Source: Aminobacter anthyllidis (lineage in GTDB: Bacteria > Pseudomonadota > Alphaproteobacteria > Rhizobiales > Rhizobiaceae). Taken from it: a DNA stretch of 64,000 nucleotides. The stretch is taken from NCBI RefSeq assembly GCF_018555685.1, contig NZ_JAFLWW010000002.1:186001-250000 (forward strand), read 5' to 3'. Of this stretch, positions 61,003-64,000 are shown in pieces. The notes beneath the pieces were generated by a model, which was given only the letters and a program-made list of their open reading frames with translations, was not told the origin of the DNA and did not search any database. Both the position numbers and the translations under genes were made by a program. Numbering within the stretch: position 1 is the first letter of the stretch; each line of letters starts with the position of its first letter.

Positions 61003-63729
61003 CTACCTAGCCGCCCGCGTCAGCAGACGCTGGTAGAACAGGCCGATGCCGATCAGCACGCCGCCCAGGCCGATGAAGGACAGAGCCCGCAGCACGCCTT
61101 CCAGTTCGGACATGTCGAACAGGAAGACCTTGGCCACGGCGACCGAGATCAGCGCCGCCGAGGCGATGCGCAGGACCTGCGACTTCAGCGCCACGCCGGC
61201 AACCAGCAGGCCGACGCCCATGGCCAGCCAAAGTGCCGAATAGGTGTAGGTCTCGACCTGCCCGAGCCCGGCCCACAGGCCGATATGCTCGCCCTGGAAC
61301 AGCCGCCGGACCGACAGCGTCGCATAGGCGAAGGCCAGTAGTGCGGCGACCAGCGCCAGCATCGCCGAATACCATTGCGGCCGCTTGCCCCGGGCGTAGA
61401 ACGCGAGGCCGGCGGCTGCCACCGCCGGCAGCAGATAGGCGAGGAACAGCAGGTTGAAGAAGGGAATGCCGCCGGTGCTTTCGTTGGTGAACAGCGGGTT
61501 GAGCACGAGGAAGTGCTGGCCGACGATCGACAGCACCGACACCACGCCGATGGCGAGCGAACCGTAGCGCAGCACAGGGCTTGGCGAACGCATGTCGAGC
61601 GCCACCAGCATGGCGCCGCCACCGAGCGCTATCAGCGTGTAGATCGCCTGTTCGGCCAGCGTCGGCACGTCGGAGGTGATGACGCCGCCATTCATCGCAT
61701 GGCGCACCAGCATCGCCAGCGTCAGCAGCGAAAACAGCGCTGCCACCGCCTCCATGACCAGCCGCGGCCGCCCATTGGTGGTGCGCGCCAGTTGCCAGGC
61801 GGCAAAACCGAAGGCGAGCGCCGGGATGCCGTAACCGGGCAGGATCCAGTTGAACACCGGCGTCTTGCCGAGCACGTCGGCGCCGACGATGGTCGGATCG
61901 AACCCTATCCGGACCAGCACGGCAACGGCCGCCGCGACGCTCAGCCAGCCGAGTACCGGATAGCTGCGTTGCCGCGTCGCCAGCGCCGGCAGCGCAGCCG
62001 CGGCACCCAGCAGCACCGTGGTCCAGCCCGAACCGAAGCCCATGTGCAGGGCAAGCAGCAGCGCCACCCCTGCCCCGCCAAAGGCGAAGGACACGGCAGG
62101 TCCGCCGGTCAGCGGCGGCTGTTCGCCGCGGGCGATCCATTCGCCGCCGGCCACGAAGGTGGTAACAAGAACAACTGCGATGAGCGCGCGGAGAAGATCG
62201 CGGTCAGGGTTGCCATAGGCGATCCAGAGCGAAAACAGCACCACGAGCGGCACCGCCACGCCCCATCCGGCCCAGGCCGCGGCACGCCAGGGCGCCGCCG
62301 TCACCTGTCGCCGGGCGCTCCAGAAGCCCGTACCGGCAAACACCAGTCCGAGCAGCCAGCCGATGCGGGTCAGCGTCGAGCCGGCAACTTCGATCGGCAG
62401 GCCTTCGACAGTCAGCGCACCGATCGGCAGGTCGAGGTCAAAGGTGCCGCCCAGCGCATTGCGCAGATAGACAAGCACCGCGGCGAGGCCGGCGGCAAAC
62501 AGCAGCGACACAGCCGCCGGACGGTAAAGCGCCACCGCCAGCATGCCGATCAGCAGGATCGTCCCGCGCAGAGGGCCACCAAGTACCGCATAGGTCGGAT
62601 GGATGAACAGCACCACTGATGTCATGGCGACGAAGAAGGCCGGCACCATCGACGGCCAGTCGAGCGAGGTCGGCTCGTCGTCGCGTCCAAGCCACAGCAG
62701 CGCCAATGCCGCCAGCGTGACAGCGGAGATGAACAGCACCACCGCAAAACTCGCCAGCGGCGCGTCGGCGAGATAGAGTAGTGTCCACAGGCCGGTGCCG
62801 ATGAAGGCAGCCCCCATCAGCAGCGACCACCTGCGGGTGCGAGCGACGGCAGCCGTCGCCACCAGCACGATGGCGAGGTAGCCGAACAGGGCCCAGTAGT
62901 TGGGTGCGGTGGATGCAACCAGCACCGGCGTCACCATAGAGCCGAGCAGCCCGAGCCCTGCCAGCGCCTGGCCATGGGCCAGGGCCGCGGCAATCGTCGC
63001 GACGCCGACGATGCCCAGAAGCAAGAAGGCCGGGCCAGCGCCGATGAAGCCGTAGATGCCATGAGCGGCGTAGATGGTGCCGAACAGGGTGAACGCGCCC
63101 GCCGCCGTCAGGATCGCCGGGATGTAGGCGTTGGAGCCGTTCTGGATCGGCACGCGATAGCCGGTGCGGCGGATGAATTCGCCACCGCCGACAAGCACCA
63201 GCCCGAGCAGGGCCGCCATGCTGAGCCGCAAGCCTGGGCCGAAGATGCCGGATTCGATGGAATAGCGGATCAGGAACACGGCACCGAAGGCCAGCGCCAG
63301 CCCGCCGACCCAAACCGCCCAGCGTGTGCCGAGCGCGGTCTCGATGTCGGGCGTTGCGCGCGCCGCAGCCTGTGCCGGCTCGGCTGCGGCAGGCGTGCCG
63401 CTCCACGGTCCGGACGCAACTGCATCTGCCGCGACATTCGCCGCCACGGGCAGCTCTTCCGCTGTCGCAGCCTCCGTTGCCGGGGCAGGTTCCGCTGCAA
63501 CGGGCTGGTCGGCCATCTCTGCGGCCAGCGCCTCTGGCAAGGCCGCCTCGCTGACGGTCTCTGCCTTGACCTCTGCCGCCTTGGCAGCCGGCGCAGGCAC
63601 CGCACCCGACAGCACGAGGCTGCGCAGCGCGCCAAGCTCGCGCTCGAGCAGGCCGAGCCGACTCTGCTGCTTCGACACGATGACGATCAGCGCAACGATG
63701 GCGATGACGCCCAACAGGCTCTCAAGCAT
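61003..63729 (-). CDS. DUF2339 large polytopic membrane protein
   Basis: 908 residues with over 20 hydrophobic helices after an N-terminal anchor (MLESLLGVIAIVALIVIVSK), a short coiled-coil and an Ala/Pro-rich linker (~30-130). ALGTRWAVWVGGLALAFGAV and RWSLLMGAAFIGTGLWTLLY are typical DUF2339. Function unknown; proposed polysaccharide or envelope roles are guesses. Next to the PaaI gene, 26 bases away on the same strand. Confidence 0.92.
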   Translation of the reverse strand: MLESLLGVIAIVALIVIVSKQQSRLGLLERELGALRSLVLSGAVPAPAAKAAEVKAETVSEAALPEALAAEMADQPVAAEPAPATEAATAEELPVAANVAADAVASGPWSGTPAAAEPAQAAARATPDIETALGTRWAVWVGGLALAFGAVFLIRYSIESGIFGPGLRLSMAALLGLVLVGGGEFIRRTGYRVPIQNGSNAYIPAILTAAGAFTLFGTIYAAHGIYGFIGAGPAFLLLGIVGVATIAAALAHGQALAGLGLLGSMVTPVLVASTAPNYWALFGYLAIVLVATAAVARTRRWSLLMGAAFIGTGLWTLLYLADAPLASFAVVLFISAVTLAALALLWLGRDDEPTSLDWPSMVPAFFVAMTSVVLFIHPTYAVLGGPLRGTILLIGMLAVALYRPAAVSLLFAAGLAAVLVYLRNALGGTFDLDLPIGALTVEGLPIEVAGSTLTRIGWLLGLVFAGTGFWSARRQVTAAPWRAAAWAGWGVAVPLVVLFSLWIAYGNPDRDLLRALIAVVLVTTFVAGGEWIARGEQPPLTGGPAVSFAFGGAGVALLLALHMGFGSGWTTVLLGAAAALPALATRQRSYPVLGWLSVAAAVAVLVRIGFDPTIVGADVLGKTPVFNWILPGYGIPALAFGFAAWQLARTTNGRPRLVMEAVAALFSLLTLAMLVRHAMNGGVITSDVPTLAEQAIYTLIALGGGAMLVALDMRSPSPVLRYGSLAIGVVSVLSIVGQHFLVLNPLFTNESTGGIPFFNLLFLAYLLPAVAAAGLAFYARGKRPQWYSAMLALVAALLAFAYATLSVRRLFQGEHIGLWAGLGQVETYTYSALWLAMGVGLLVAGVALKSQVLRIASAALISVAVAKVFLFDMSELEGVLRALSFIGLGGVLIGIGLFYQRLLTRAAR

Positions 63730-63755
63730 GGCCGTTCCCCCTCAGATTGGCCGGC

Positions 63756-64000
63756 TCACCGCGCCGCCAGATTGGCGACGGGAAAGATCGAACATGTTTC
63801 GGTGCCGAAGGCGAGCAACTTGCCGTCCTTGTCCTTCAGCGTCGCTTCCGACACGGCGAGCGTGCGCCCCTTGTGGATCACCTTGCCTTCGCAGACCACT
63901 TCACCTGTCCTCGGCGTGATCGGCCGGGTCAGGTTCACCTTGAACTCGACGGTGGTGTAGGCTTCACCCTTCTCCAGCGTGCTGTGCACGGCGCAGCCCA
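63756..64000 (-). CDS. PaaI-family thioesterase, C-terminal fragment (runs off the window)
   Basis: About 80 C-terminal residues are present: GCAVHSTLEKGEAYTTVEFK, NLTRPITPRTGEVVCEGKVI, HKGRTLAVSEATLKDKDGKL. This is the second half of a hotdog thioesterase of the PaaI type, which hydrolyses acyl-CoAs. The Nucleophile-side Asp/Asn region is off the window. Probably in operon with DUF2339. Confidence 0.85.
   Translation of the reverse strand, partial: GCAVHSTLEKGEAYTTVEFKVNLTRPITPRTGEVVCEGKVIHKGRTLAVSEATLKDKDGKLLAFGTETCSIFPVANLAAR

Overview
The window is high-GC chromosomal DNA from an alphaproteobacterium of the order Hyphomicrobiales, most likely the Mesorhizobium/Aminobacter/Phyllobacteriaceae group. 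The evidence is the gene content and order: mltG-fabF-acpP-fabG-fabD on one strand, then rpsF-rpsR-rplI, dnaB-radA-cvpA-purF, a pssA-psd pair, Omp25-like and BA14K-like envelope proteins, a CtrA-type box, and several intergenic palindromic repeats of the kind common in rhizobia. I see no transposase, integrase, phage gene, CRISPR array, tRNA or rRNA.

Layout. 1-6100: fatty-acid synthesis cluster on the minus strand and a divergent LtaS-like membrane sulfatase-fold enzyme. 6100-7970: the S6-S18-L9 ribosomal protein operon, closed by a strong terminator. 8000-12500: cyclopropane fatty acid synthase, an AT-rich orphan membrane gene, a YnfA-like protein and an autotransporter. 12880-18210: dnaB, radA, cvpA, purF. 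18400-25760: an SDR, an SLC13 permease, a secreted lectin-like protein, OsmC, an EamA transporter and a fused acyltransferase/acyl-ligase. 25750-27300: pssA and psd, the phosphatidylethanolamine branch. 27470-29720: an ArsR regulator with an Atm1-type ABC exporter.

29786-41540: LysM protein, LOG phosphoribohydrolase, RarD, then a tightly coupled minus-strand operon (DUF559 endonuclease-like, VOC protein, three tandem GFA/CENP-V-like zinc proteins, proline iminopeptidase, citramalate synthase), cysS, a 51-residue basic protein, a LysE exporter and an SRAP protein. 41650-46900: Nudix hydrolase, small conserved alphaproteobacterial proteins, dihydroorotase, YgfZ, HD hydrolase. 46960-55830: GST, LtrA, DUF4087, DUF3303, an ArsR-SRPBCC-SDR operon, a RimK-type ATP-grasp ligase coupled to a GNAT/C39-peptidase fusion, and an ECF sigma/anti-sigma pair. 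56050-64000: MFS transporter, BA14K-like protein, Omp25-like porin, AI-2E-family permease with a long soluble tail, a 908-residue DUF2339 membrane protein and a truncated PaaI thioesterase.

Most interesting points: the RimK plus GNAT-C39 pair as a candidate peptide-tagging and processing system; the DUF559-VOC-GFA x3-Pip-CimA operon; two unrelated ArsR genes whose palindromic operators cover the start codon and whose promoters predict (near-)leaderless mRNAs; an SDR that lacks the catalytic Tyr/Lys; and three families of long inverted intergenic repeats.
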